A DNA stretch of 64,000 bases from JAYUJH01 sp043765375 (GTDB lineage Bacteria; Pseudomonadota; Alphaproteobacteria; Rickettsiales; UBA998), in NCBI GenBank assembly GCA_043765375.1, contig JAYUJH010000032.1:13257-77256 (forward strand). The letters are read 5' to 3'. Position numbers and translations under genes: made by a program. The notes under the pieces are model-generated. The model did no database searches. It was given only the letters and a program-made list of their open reading frames with translations, and was not told where the DNA came from. Shown in pieces: positions 8,628-16,807 of the stretch. Numbering within the stretch: the first letter of the stretch is position 1; every line of letters begins with the position of its first letter.

Positions 8628-9500
8628 CTAATCCCTAGCATCATCATCATCACCAACAATAATGCTAACAAAGCGCATTTTGTGAGTGTTGGCATATGGG
8701 CGGATATAAACTTTATTTTGTTTAATTTCTGCAACTTCTCCGACCGCAATACGCATCGGGAATATCTCACTTTGGCTGGTGATTATACGGTCACCAATTT
8801 TGAAATGTCGCACTTCGTCAACATGTTCCAGCAATAATAAATCATCATTTATACCCGTTAAAATACCACGTTCACCATTTTGCTCATGCACCACAGGAAT
8901 GCGAGATTGACGATCGCTAATTAGCAAAATGTTCGCAACATCTCCCTTGGTTTTTAGCACATATCCAACCAATCCCTCAGGGGCAATCACTGGCGAGCCG
9001 TACTTAATGCGGTTATCATGATTATGACGCACCATAAAACTATGGCTCAATCCATCATGTTTATCACTTATAACACGAGCAGAAATGCTATGCGCCACGC
9101 CCTCTGGTTGCACATTCAACAATTGACGCAACTGCGCGTTTTCCTGCTCCAATTGCGCTGCTACAGTCTGCCATTTCAACAAGGTTTTATTCTGCTCAGT
9201 AAGAGTTTTATTTTGCTCATAAACACCGAGCATTCCACTCACATCATCGCTTAAATCCTGCAACGTTTCTGTTGGGTTAGAGAATGTTTCAATCAATGGT
9301 AATGTGATGGATTGCAAGCCATAGCGGATGTTTTCTGACAATATATTATGTTTTTTATCCGTAATAATCAACGCAGTTCCAAGCGTCACGAGTGACATCA
9401 CCGCCATAAAGCTCATGAAATATTTCGGACGAATAGTTATTGCGGGTGCGGCGTTGTTGCTCTTCACTTTCATATCTTGAATGTTTCTATATATATTCAT
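8628..9500 (-). CDS. mreC: rod shape-determining protein MreC
   Basis: This is a 290-aa periplasmic scaffold of the elongasome, linking MreB and MreD to the peptidoglycan synthases. It has a single N-terminal membrane helix (FMSFMAVMSLVTLGTALII, residues about 28-46), a coiled coil (about 95-125) and the MreC beta domain with SARVISDKHDGLSHSFMV, GSPVIAPEGLVGYVL, VANILLISDRQSRIPVV and IGDRIITSQSEIFPMRIAVGEV. The coiled coil contains a 21-bp tandem duplication (YEQNKTL/TEQNKTL, 9180-9221). The gene ends in an acidic DDDDARD tail. No mreB or mreD neighbour is present. The start could be nine codons later. Confidence 0.92.
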   Translation of the reverse strand: MNIYRNIQDMKVKSNNAAPAITIRPKYFMSFMAVMSLVTLGTALIITDKKHNILSENIRYGLQSITLPLIETFSNPTETLQDLSDDVSGMLGVYEQNKTLTEQNKTLLKWQTVAAQLEQENAQLRQLLNVQPEGVAHSISARVISDKHDGLSHSFMVRHNHDNRIKYGSPVIAPEGLVGYVLKTKGDVANILLISDRQSRIPVVHEQNGERGILTGINDDLLLLEHVDEVRHFKIGDRIITSQSEIFPMRIAVGEVAEIKQNKVYIRPYANTHKMRFVSIIVGDDDDARD

Positions 9501-9574
9501 AATGACACAACAACATTAAATAACTATTTATCAAACAGCAAAAACGACCATATTTTTACTATAACCAACCATAC

Positions 9575-10219
9575 TCAACCACTAATAGCATCTTCAGGAA
9601 ATAATGCAATGATTTCTTCAATTAATGCTTTAATTTCTAATGATGCGCTTGAGCGTGGATCAATCTCTGTTACGCCCTTGCCTTCCATCAAGCTGGAAGC
9701 AAAAGTTACACGATTGCCAAGCTGTGTATCGGTTAATTCTGGCAACTCCGCTTTGATGGTGGCAAGCAATTTTGAGGCGGGATTAACACGATTCATCACC
9801 GTGCGCACGGGGATTTTTTCAGCATGGGCAAAGTTGATAGTTGCTTGAGTTGCCCATAAATCAGTGGGGCTTGGTTGCACTGGAATAATCACCAAATCCG
9901 CTGCCCGAATAGCTGAACGAGCCTCAGTTTCAACATGTGGGGGGCTATCAATGATAATCACGTCATATAAACGCCGTAATTTAGCAACCTCAGTTCCCAC
10001 ACGCCAACCTGAAAATGTAGAAAAGTGAAAGCCCGTATAGCCCTCGCCCATACGTTTTTCACGGATTTTGTGCCAATGTCCAAGGCTTCCTTGCGGGTCA
10101 ATATCAACCAAGGCAACCTTCAGCCCTCTTTGTGCCATTGCCACCGCCATATGCACCACTAAAGTTGTTTTACCCGCCCCGCCTTTTTGTTGTGCAACCG
10201 TAATCACCTTTTGACGCAT
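9575..10219 (-). CDS. orphan ParA-family ATPase
   Basis: This is a 214-aa ParA/MinD-type P-loop ATPase. The deviant Walker A KGGAGKTT is at the N-terminus, followed by VALVDIDPQGSLGHW (Walker A') and DVIIIDSPPH (Walker B). GGAG about 10 nt upstream supports the ATG at 10219 over a start seven codons earlier. No parB or centromere-like repeat is adjacent. In alphaproteobacteria such stand-alone ParA proteins position cytoplasmic clusters or serve uncharacterised roles. Partition of chromosome or plasmid is therefore not implied. The divergent neighbour is sua5. Confidence 0.85.
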   Translation of the reverse strand: MRQKVITVAQQKGGAGKTTLVVHMAVAMAQRGLKVALVDIDPQGSLGHWHKIREKRMGEGYTGFHFSTFSGWRVGTEVAKLRRLYDVIIIDSPPHVETEARSAIRAADLVIIPVQPSPTDLWATQATINFAHAEKIPVRTVMNRVNPASKLLATIKAELPELTDTQLGNRVTFASSLMEGKGVTEIDPRSSASLEIKALIEEIIALFPEDAISG

Positions 10220-10269
10220 GACAAAAACTCCTATACACATGTATATGCAAATATTTACAAAACTTTATT

Positions 10270-11325
10270 ATGGTTAAAGCTCAATTGTCAAATAACTATC
10301 CTACAATTCACTCCTCAACCACTGACAATATCATGATTGCGGCAAAAATGTTGCAAAATGGTGATATTATTGCCTTCCCAACTGAAACAGTTTATGGTCT
10401 GGGGGCAGCAGCGCATGATGAATTGGCGGTGCAGAAGATTTATGCAGCCAAGGGCAGGCCGAGCAATAATCCGTTGATAATTCATGTGGATTCGCTGGAA
10501 ATGGCGATGCAATATGGCGTATTTAATAAGCGGGCAACCGCTCTGGCGATGCAGTTTTTTCCCGCCGCATTGACTTTGGTTGTGCCGTTAATTGCAGGCA
10601 AAGTTGCAAAATCTGCGCTTGCAGGTGGGCAAACTGTGGCAATTCGCTGCCCCGCTCACAATGTTGCCCGTGCGCTGATAACATCGGCAGGTTTTGCTAT
10701 TGCTGCCCCAAGTGCGAATATGTCAGGGCAAATCAGCCCAACCACGGCTCAACATGTAGCAACTGAGTTCGCTAAATTGCCGTTATTTATATTGGAGGGC
10801 GATGATGCGGAAGGTGATAATGTGAAAGGGGGAGCATGTGAGATTGGCTTGGAATCAACAGTGGTGGATTGCACCTCGCCTAAATTGCGTATTTTGCGTC
10901 ATGGGTCAATCACTGCAGAACAATTAGGTATTATTGATGATGTAGCATCTATGCAAATATCTTCAAACATGTCATCAACTATCCAGTCAACTATTCGTTC
11001 TCCGGGGCAGCTTGCCTCGCATTATGCACCCAAATCACGGTTGCGTATTAATGCGGTTGCCCCAAATGCGAATGAATTATATTTAGGGTTCGGCGATTAT
11101 TATTCCACCAACCACCCTGCTAACCTTAATTTAAGCAAAATAGGTGATTTAACTGGGGCAGCACATAATTTATATGCACATTTGCGGATATTAGATGAAA
11201 TTGCACAATCTTATGCGGAAACTTCCAATCTGATTATCCCTGGAATTGCCTGCGCTCCAATTCCTTTTGTTGGTGTTGGAATCGCAATTAATGACAGGTT
11301 AATGCGTGCTGCGTTTGGTGAGTGA
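10270..11325 (+). CDS. tsaC: L-threonylcarbamoyladenylate synthase (Sua5 type)
   Basis: This 351-aa enzyme makes threonylcarbamoyl-AMP from threonine, bicarbonate and ATP for the t6A37 modification of ANN-decoding tRNAs. The YrdC domain spans residues about 18-215, with IIAFPTETVYGLGAAAHD, IYAAKGRPSNNPLIIHV, VAIRCPAHNVARAL, IAAPSANMSGQISPT and GLESTVVDC. The C-terminal Sua5 domain follows the linker RSPGQLASHYAPKSRLRI, so it is the long two-domain form. There is a 12-bp duplication in the linker (TCAACTAT, 10976-10999). It is divergent from parA, with only 50 bp between the two ATGs. Confidence 0.93.
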   Translation: MVKAQLSNNYPTIHSSTTDNIMIAAKMLQNGDIIAFPTETVYGLGAAAHDELAVQKIYAAKGRPSNNPLIIHVDSLEMAMQYGVFNKRATALAMQFFPAALTLVVPLIAGKVAKSALAGGQTVAIRCPAHNVARALITSAGFAIAAPSANMSGQISPTTAQHVATEFAKLPLFILEGDDAEGDNVKGGACEIGLESTVVDCTSPKLRILRHGSITAEQLGIIDDVASMQISSNMSSTIQSTIRSPGQLASHYAPKSRLRINAVAPNANELYLGFGDYYSTNHPANLNLSKIGDLTGAAHNLYAHLRILDEIAQSYAETSNLIIPGIACAPIPFVGVGIAINDRLMRAAFGE

Positions 11326-11374
11326 TTTTTGGTAAATTATATTCGGTAAAAAATCTAAGGAAATAATGCTGTTA

Positions 11375-11830
11375 TTATCCCGCCAACTGCACCCCTTGCT
11401 CAGATTGAACTGCAACGCCTTGATGATTTATTGCACTAACAACGTATCTTGTTAGATTTTTATTTTGTTCAATAAGTTTTTCATTTTGAGTAACTAATTC
11501 ACCACATTGTTTAGTCGCAGCATCTCCCTTCCTCAAACCGTTCACAGCCCAGCCAATTGCTGAAGCACCAGAGGTTATACCACCAGCTATAGTGCCTGCC
11601 ACAACCGAGTTTGCTAATATCACTGCGTCTTTTGATGGTGCTTCACTGTTTGAAAACAATCCAGCTAATCCCTTACCGATATCAGGATTCTTTGTTACAG
11701 CTAATGCCGCTACAGCTAATCCAACTGCTGCTCCTACTAAGGATATTTTTATGACTGTTGCAATTTCTTTTGTATAAGCAATCTCTATTTTACCAATCCC
11801 TTCATCATGTTGCCCAGCATTATCCGTCAT
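11375..11830 (-). CDS. small predicted membrane protein with C-terminal coiled coil
   Basis: This 151-aa protein is of unknown family. It has two hydrophobic stretches, ISLVGAAVGLAVAALAV (about 28-45) and ANSVVAGTIAGGITSGASAIGWAV (about 73-97), followed by a short heptad-like coil containing VTQNEKLIEQNKNL and a polar tail. A good ribosome-binding site (AAGGG about 7 nt upstream of the ATG at 11830) supports translation. It resembles small secreted or inner-membrane proteins that are specific to a lineage. I do not recognise it. Confidence 0.55.
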   Translation of the reverse strand: MTDNAGQHDEGIGKIEIAYTKEIATVIKISLVGAAVGLAVAALAVTKNPDIGKGLAGLFSNSEAPSKDAVILANSVVAGTIAGGITSGASAIGWAVNGLRKGDAATKQCGELVTQNEKLIEQNKNLTRYVVSAINHQGVAVQSEQGVQLAG

Positions 11831-12000
11831 AAAAACCCTTTTTATATTTGCTAATATAATTTTATTTTATTAATATGAATATATATTACCACGTGCATCA
11901 ACTCATGCAAATAAATATTTTATTAAGATACAATGACAACATATAAAAATCATTTATTTACACAGACTATATTGTAATTGCTATGATGTGAAAAATATGG

Positions 12001-12029
12001 TTGATTTGACTGATATTTATGTTTATATG
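12001..12029 (+). promoter_or_regulatory. predicted tRNA promoter
   Basis: TTGATT (12001-12006) is followed, 17 nt later, by TATATG (12024-12029), ending 15 nt upstream of the tRNA 5' end. The spacing and position are as expected for a sigma70 promoter of a tRNA gene. Confidence 0.55.
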
Positions 12030-12043
12030 AATTGCATGAAACT

Positions 12044-12119
12044 GGGGGAATAGCTCAGCGGTTAGAGCAATCCGCTCATAACGGATTGGTCGGGGGTTCA
12101 AATCCCTCTTCCCCCACCA
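12044..12119 (+). tRNA. tRNA with CAU anticodon (elongator Met or Ile2)
   Basis: This is a 76-nt cloverleaf with encoded CCA. The acceptor pair is GGGGGAA/TTCCCCC, the D-arm contains TAGCTCAGCGGTTAGAGCA, the anticodon loop CTCATAA sits on a TCCG/CGGA stem, and the T-arm contains GGTTCAAATCC. The initiator features (C1-A72 mismatch and three G-C pairs in the anticodon stem) are absent. It is therefore either elongator tRNA-Met or the lysidine-modified tRNA-Ile2, which sequence alone does not separate. Its last 25 bases are duplicated about 116 bp downstream. Confidence 0.93.
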
Positions 12120-12180
12120 TGGTTTTGCTAAATTAATCTCTTGCATCAGGGATTTTAACCACCTCCCTTATAATATATGT

Positions 12181-12235
12181 TGCAAACAATCGCTTTGCGA
12201 TTGCTTTGCTGGTTCAAATTCCTCTTCCCCCACCA
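12181..12235 (+). repeat. hairpin plus duplicated tRNA 3' end (att-like remnant)
   Basis: Positions 12211-12235 repeat the last 25 nt of the upstream tRNA, including CCA, with one mismatch (GGTTCAAATTCC against GGTTCAAATCCC). A hairpin immediately precedes it: CAATCGC-TTT-GCGATTG within flanking GCAAA...TTTGC (about 12182-12208). A partial tRNA 3' end is what an integrase attachment site leaves behind. No integrase gene lies between the two copies, which are only 91 bp apart. Confidence 0.7.
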
Positions 12236-12256
12236 AATATTTGAAATAGTAATGTT

Positions 12257-12337
12257 TGTCATACCAGCCCCCGAAGGGAAGATTTAGCAAAATGCTAGTA
12301 TCCAAGGTTTATGGAATCCAGCCTGCGCTGGAGTGAC
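12257..12337. repeat. VIPAQAGI-type dispersed palindromic repeat, copy 2
   Basis: The interval contains GTCATACCAGCCCCCGAAGG and CCAGCCTGCGCTGGAGTGAC, the same pair of words as the copies at 4702-4810 and 58448-58602, in the same order as copy 1. It lies just downstream of the tRNA remnant and of the czcA stop codon. Confidence 0.8.
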
Positions 12338-12372
12338 GGGTTACTCTAATGGAGCTTATTACTAATTAATTA

Positions 12373-15300
12373 TCACCTATTAAACCGCAAATATTTATAA
12401 AATGTTGGAACTACGATTAAAGTTAAGATTGTGGCGGTGATAATACCCCCTATCACTACAATTGCGAGTGGTTTTTGCACCTCCGCCCCCGCCCCTGTTG
12501 CAATCGCCATTGGCACAAAACCAAGGCTTGCAACCAACGCCGTCATCACAACTGGGCGAAAACGTGAAACCGCCCCCGCAATTATTGCCTCGTTATAATC
12601 CATTCCTGCATCAATTAGTTGGTTAATCAGCGTGATTAACACCAGACCATTCAGCACTGCAATTCCTGAAAGAGCAATCATACCCACTGCCGCCGAAATA
12701 GAAAAAGGTAGTGCGCACAACCAAAGTGCGATAATCCCACCCGTCAAAGCAAGTGGTACGGCTGAGAAAACTAGTAATGATTGCGCTAGTGACCTGAGAG
12801 CAACATATAATAATAGCAAAATCATCACAAAAACCATTGGCACAACCACCGCCAGCCGCTGGGTTGCTTGCTGAAGATTTTTGAACTGCCCGTCCCATTC
12901 CAGAAAATAACCAACGGGTAATTGCACTTGATTGGCGATTTTTTGTTTTGCCTCTGCCACAAATGAGGCAATATCACGCCCCTGCATATTTGCTTGCACC
13001 ACAACTCGGCGATGACCATTCTCACGACTAATTTGGTTAATTCCTTCAATAATTGTCAGTTTGGCTAATTGCTTGAGAGGCACAAAAGCGGGGTTATTCA
13101 TAGCTGCATTAACTGGTGATATTAAAGGTGATGCTAGAGGCGATATTATAGGCAATAACAATGGAAGATTGCCAAGTTGAACCAAATCATTACGCATTGA
13201 ATCTGGCAAACGAACTATCATCTCAAATCGCCTATCTCCATCAAAAATAAGCCCCGCCTGCTTGCCACCAATTGCAATTTGCACCAAATCCAACACATCA
13301 CTCACATTTAACCCATATCTGGCAATTGCTTTTTTGTCTGGAATAATATCCAAAAATGGCAACCCATCTGTTTGCTCAATCTTCACATCAACCGCACCTT
13401 CAATGGTTGATAATATTTTGGCAATTTGCTTGGCAGATTGAAGCATAGGGGCAAACTCATCGCCATAAATCTTCACTGCCAAATCCGAACGCACCCCCGA
13501 AATCAACTCACTGAAACGCATTTCTATTGGTTGCGAAAACTCATAATTATTAGCGGGGACTTTCGCCACCTCCGCCCTTATGCGCTCAATTATTTGCTGT
13601 TTTGGTTCAGTTGGATTTTGCCATTCACTCCGATTTTTCATAATGATGAAAGTATCAGAAACATTAACGGGAGCAGGATCTGATGCTATATCACCAGTTC
13701 CTGTTTTGGAAAATACTAATTCAACCTCTGGCACATTGCTTGCTGCTTGTTCTACTTGAAATTGCAATTTTTGTGAAAGATCTAGGGAAGTTGAAGGAAT
13801 GCGCATAGCGTGCATCGCAATATCACCCTCATCAAGCGATGGCATAAACTCCTGCCCCATATTAGAAAATAGCCATAACGCAACCATGAACCCGCCAAGC
13901 GAAAACATTGCAACTATAGCTGGAAATTGCATTAATTTGCGCAATATTGTTTCATATCCGCTTTTGCTGCGCTCAATTATTTTGTTATCATGCTCTTTTA
14001 ATTCACCGCTCACAAAAATTGCAACCATGGCTGGAACAAACGTTACTGAAAGCACAAATGCAGCGATTAATGCGAGTATCACCGTAATCGCCATGGGAGA
14101 AAACATTTTACCTTCCACCCCAGTCAAGCTCAATAATGGCAAATATACCATAATGATGATTAACTGCCCAAATAATGCGGGTTTAATCATCTCAATGCTT
14201 GCTTGCATAACTTGTTTCATGCGCTCTTGCAAATTGGAAACATAACCATTTTCATGTTGATGCGCACTCAAGCGGCACAAACAATTTTCCACGATAATCA
14301 CTGCGCCATCAATGATTATACCAAAATCCAATGCACCAAGGCTCATTAAATTGCCACTAATTCCAAGCCGTATCATGCCCATTGCCGTCATTAACATTGC
14401 TAGCGGTATGACCAATGCAGCAATTAATGCAGCACGGAAATTGCCAAGCATCGCAAATAATATGACCATCACCAATAATGCGCCCTCAATCAAATTAGTG
14501 CGCACAGTGTTAATGGTTTTATCAACTAATTTGCTACGATTCATCACCGTTTTTGCTTTAATTCCAACGGGCAAAAGTTGATTAATTTGTTGCATTTTTT
14601 CATCAACTGCCTGCGCTACAATTCGGCTATTTTCACCGATGCGCATAAATACTGTTCCAAGCACAACTTCCTTGCCATCTCTGGAGGCTGAACCACTGCG
14701 TAATTGTTTAGCAATATTTATTGTGGCAATGTCTCGCAAATAAATCACCATGCCACTGCGTTTTGCTACGACTATATCACCAATTTGCTTGATATTTTTA
14801 ATTCTACCATCAGACCGAACCGCTAATGCTTCCCCGCCTTGCTCAATATAACTTGCACCAATTCCTAAATTATTGCGCTCCAAAACTGCTATCACATCAG
14901 CAAAGCCAAGCCCCAAAGCTACCATTCTGTCGGGGTTTGGTGCAATATGATATTGCTTGATATATCCACCGATTGCCTCAGTTCCTGCAACTCCTTTAAC
15001 TGATTTTAATTGCGGACGAATTACCCAATCCTGAATAGTGCGCAAATATGCAATGCGCTCAGTTTCATTTTGCAATATTTGCCCCTCTGGAGTGACATAA
15101 TTACCATCTAATTGCCACCCGCCATTTTGTGCATTTTGCTGCTTGTTTTGTGAATCTTGCGCTATGATATTTGAGTTTATATCAATATTTGGTTTTTCAT
15201 ATTCAACAATCCACGAATAAATCTCACCAAGCCCCGTGGAGATTGGTCCCATTTTTGGTGAGATTCCTAGGGGCAAAGATTGCTGTGCATCATTCAAGCG

Positions 15301-15636
15301 TTCATTAACCTGCGCCCGAGCAAAATAAATATCTATATCATCATCAAATATAGCGGTGACTTGACTAAAACCATTGCGAGAAATTGAACGAGTTGATTGC
15401 AACCCAACAATTCCCGCCAAACTATTTTCAATGTGGAATGTAATTTGTTTTTCAACTTCCTCAGGTGAAAATGATGCTGCAACAGTGTTGATCTGCACTT
15501 GATTATTTGTTATATCTGGAACTGCATCAATCGTTAAATATTGCAAACAATATCCCGCAAAAATTACAAATAATAACGTGATTATCAACATAAAATAGCG
15601 ATATTTCAACGAATATCTTAGGATATTTTCAATCAT
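12373..15636 (-). CDS. czcA: heavy-metal efflux RND transporter, CzcA/CusA family
   Basis: This 1087-aa inner-membrane proton-driven RND pump exports divalent or monovalent metal ions through CzcB and CzcC. It starts at the first transmembrane helix (YRYFMLIITLLFVIFAGYCL). It carries the heavy-metal RND signature LGALDFGIIIDGAVIIVENC in helix 4 (intramembrane Asp residues), the second-half helix cluster from about 900, and the conserved SRNGFSQVTAIFDDDIDIYFAR and MRIPSTSLDLSQ segments. The 12-bp repeats at 13115-13150 add PIISPLASPLIS to a periplasmic loop. It is the last gene of czcC-czcB-czcA. The DFG...DGAVIIVEN context fits Zn/Co/Cd or Cu/Ag; the His-rich CzcB favours Zn/Co/Cd or Ni. Confidence 0.93.
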   Translation of the reverse strand: MIENILRYSLKYRYFMLIITLLFVIFAGYCLQYLTIDAVPDITNNQVQINTVAASFSPEEVEKQITFHIENSLAGIVGLQSTRSISRNGFSQVTAIFDDDIDIYFARAQVNERLNDAQQSLPLGISPKMGPISTGLGEIYSWIVEYEKPNIDINSNIIAQDSQNKQQNAQNGGWQLDGNYVTPEGQILQNETERIAYLRTIQDWVIRPQLKSVKGVAGTEAIGGYIKQYHIAPNPDRMVALGLGFADVIAVLERNNLGIGASYIEQGGEALAVRSDGRIKNIKQIGDIVVAKRSGMVIYLRDIATINIAKQLRSGSASRDGKEVVLGTVFMRIGENSRIVAQAVDEKMQQINQLLPVGIKAKTVMNRSKLVDKTINTVRTNLIEGALLVMVILFAMLGNFRAALIAALVIPLAMLMTAMGMIRLGISGNLMSLGALDFGIIIDGAVIIVENCLCRLSAHQHENGYVSNLQERMKQVMQASIEMIKPALFGQLIIIMVYLPLLSLTGVEGKMFSPMAITVILALIAAFVLSVTFVPAMVAIFVSGELKEHDNKIIERSKSGYETILRKLMQFPAIVAMFSLGGFMVALWLFSNMGQEFMPSLDEGDIAMHAMRIPSTSLDLSQKLQFQVEQAASNVPEVELVFSKTGTGDIASDPAPVNVSDTFIIMKNRSEWQNPTEPKQQIIERIRAEVAKVPANNYEFSQPIEMRFSELISGVRSDLAVKIYGDEFAPMLQSAKQIAKILSTIEGAVDVKIEQTDGLPFLDIIPDKKAIARYGLNVSDVLDLVQIAIGGKQAGLIFDGDRRFEMIVRLPDSMRNDLVQLGNLPLLLPIISPLASPLISPVNAAMNNPAFVPLKQLAKLTIIEGINQISRENGHRRVVVQANMQGRDIASFVAEAKQKIANQVQLPVGYFLEWDGQFKNLQQATQRLAVVVPMVFVMILLLLYVALRSLAQSLLVFSAVPLALTGGIIALWLCALPFSISAAVGMIALSGIAVLNGLVLITLINQLIDAGMDYNEAIIAGAVSRFRPVVMTALVASLGFVPMAIATGAGAEVQKPLAIVVIGGIITATILTLIVVPTFYKYLRFNR
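13115..13150. repeat. 12-bp tandem repeat within czcA
   Basis: Three units close to GGTGATATTAGA are in tandem (GGTGATATTAAA, GGTGATGCTAGA, GGCGATATTATA). They encode PIIS-PLAS-PLIS in the periplasmic domain, in a loop that is normally short in this family. Confidence 0.75.
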
Positions 15637-15712
15637 AAAATTATCTCAATCATTGTGATATTTCCTATTTTGTCTATTTAATTTTCAATATTTCAATGTG
15701 AATGCTCAGCAC

Positions 15713-16807
15713 TTAATGCGAATGCTCTGCGCTAGATTTTTGCATATCCGCTTTCACCAAAAAGCTACCAGTGGAAACATATTTCTCTCCCCCGCTTAAC
15801 CCTGACGTGATTTCGCTCCATGTGGAATCATGCACACCTATTTTCACTATTTGCGGAGAATATGACTCGCCATCAACCAAAAACACCACATTTTCATCGT
15901 GAAATTGCTGAATTGCTTGAGTTTTCACCGCAACCGCAACCGCCTTTTCGCTCAGCACCACATCTGCACGAATATTCATACCAGATCGCCAATGATTTTG
16001 CTTGTTATCAAGCACAACTCTTGCTGTTAATGATTGGCTATTCGCCTCTGAAGTTGGTAACAACATTGCGATGGTGGAATGTGCATGAACAGGATCATCT
16101 AAACATTGAATGCTCACTTTCTGCCCCGCTTGCAACTTATAACTATCCTTAGAAAATACAAATAATTCTGCCCATAATGTCCCCAAATCTGCCACTGTGA
16201 ATAGCGGTATGTCACTTGCCACCTCTCCTATGTTAGTATTGCGGGCAATAATTGTGCCAGTAATTGGCGATTTCACAGGATATATCAACAAACTATCATT
16301 GCCTTCAACTGTTGCAAGCACTTCACCAGCTTGCACAATTTGCCCTTGTTGCTTTGCCACACTACGCACAATTCCAGCAAAACGAGCTTTCACTTGCGCC
16401 ATATTATTTTGGTTGAGTGCGACTATCCCGCTCACACTTAAACGTTCCTGCACAACCCCGTCACCCACTTGTGATATTTTTATATTGAGTTTTTTTGCTG
16501 ATTCCGCATTGATTTTGGTTTTCTCAACATGGTCATCATGCCCAGCTTCACCCGCATCATGATCATTATGCCCAGTTTCGCCTTCATCATTTTCTAACTC
16601 TAAATAATCATCTTCATGTCCGATATTTTCTGCATCATGTCCACCATGTTTTGAATGCTCGCCCTCATGATTATCAACTGCCGAATGCCCACCTTCTTGT
16701 GCGTGAGATGTTTTTTCACTACCAACCACGGATTTATCAATTGCAACAAAATATGCTGCAACGCCACAAAGTAGCAATATTAAAATAATTATATTTCGTT
16801 TATTCAA
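15713..16807 (-). CDS. czcB: metal efflux RND periplasmic adaptor with His-rich N-terminus
   Basis: This membrane-fusion protein links CzcA to the outer-membrane channel CzcC. It has an N-terminal anchor or signal (NIIILILLLCGVAAYFVAI). Next comes a roughly 70-residue His/Asp/Glu-rich region with HGGHD, GHEDD, GHNDHD and GHDDH, probably a metal buffer. The lipoyl/barrel-sandwich halves are QQGQIVQAGEVLATVEGND and YPVKSPITGTIIARNTNIGEVAS, and the beta-barrel follows. I prefer the TTG at 16807 because GGGAG lies 8 nt upstream; a GTG at 16816 is also open. The reading frame overlaps the czcC stop by a few bases, indicating translational coupling. The His-rich region looks built from short in-frame duplications. 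Confidence 0.88.
   Translation of the reverse strand: MNKRNIIILILLLCGVAAYFVAIDKSVVGSEKTSHAQEGGHSAVDNHEGEHSKHGGHDAENIGHEDDYLELENDEGETGHNDHDAGEAGHDDHVEKTKINAESAKKLNIKISQVGDGVVQERLSVSGIVALNQNNMAQVKARFAGIVRSVAKQQGQIVQAGEVLATVEGNDSLLIYPVKSPITGTIIARNTNIGEVASDIPLFTVADLGTLWAELFVFSKDSYKLQAGQKVSIQCLDDPVHAHSTIAMLLPTSEANSQSLTARVVLDNKQNHWRSGMNIRADVVLSEKAVAVAVKTQAIQQFHDENVVFLVDGESYSPQIVKIGVHDSTWSEITSGLSGGEKYVSTGSFLVKADMQKSSAEHSH

Noticed and set aside
9575..10219. Plasmid or chromosome partition locus
   Set aside because: Only a ParA-type ATPase is present; there is no parB gene and no iterated centromere-like sites in the flanks.
12044..12119. Initiator tRNA-fMet
   Set aside because: The acceptor stem begins with a G-C pair and the anticodon stem lacks the three consecutive G-C pairs of initiators.
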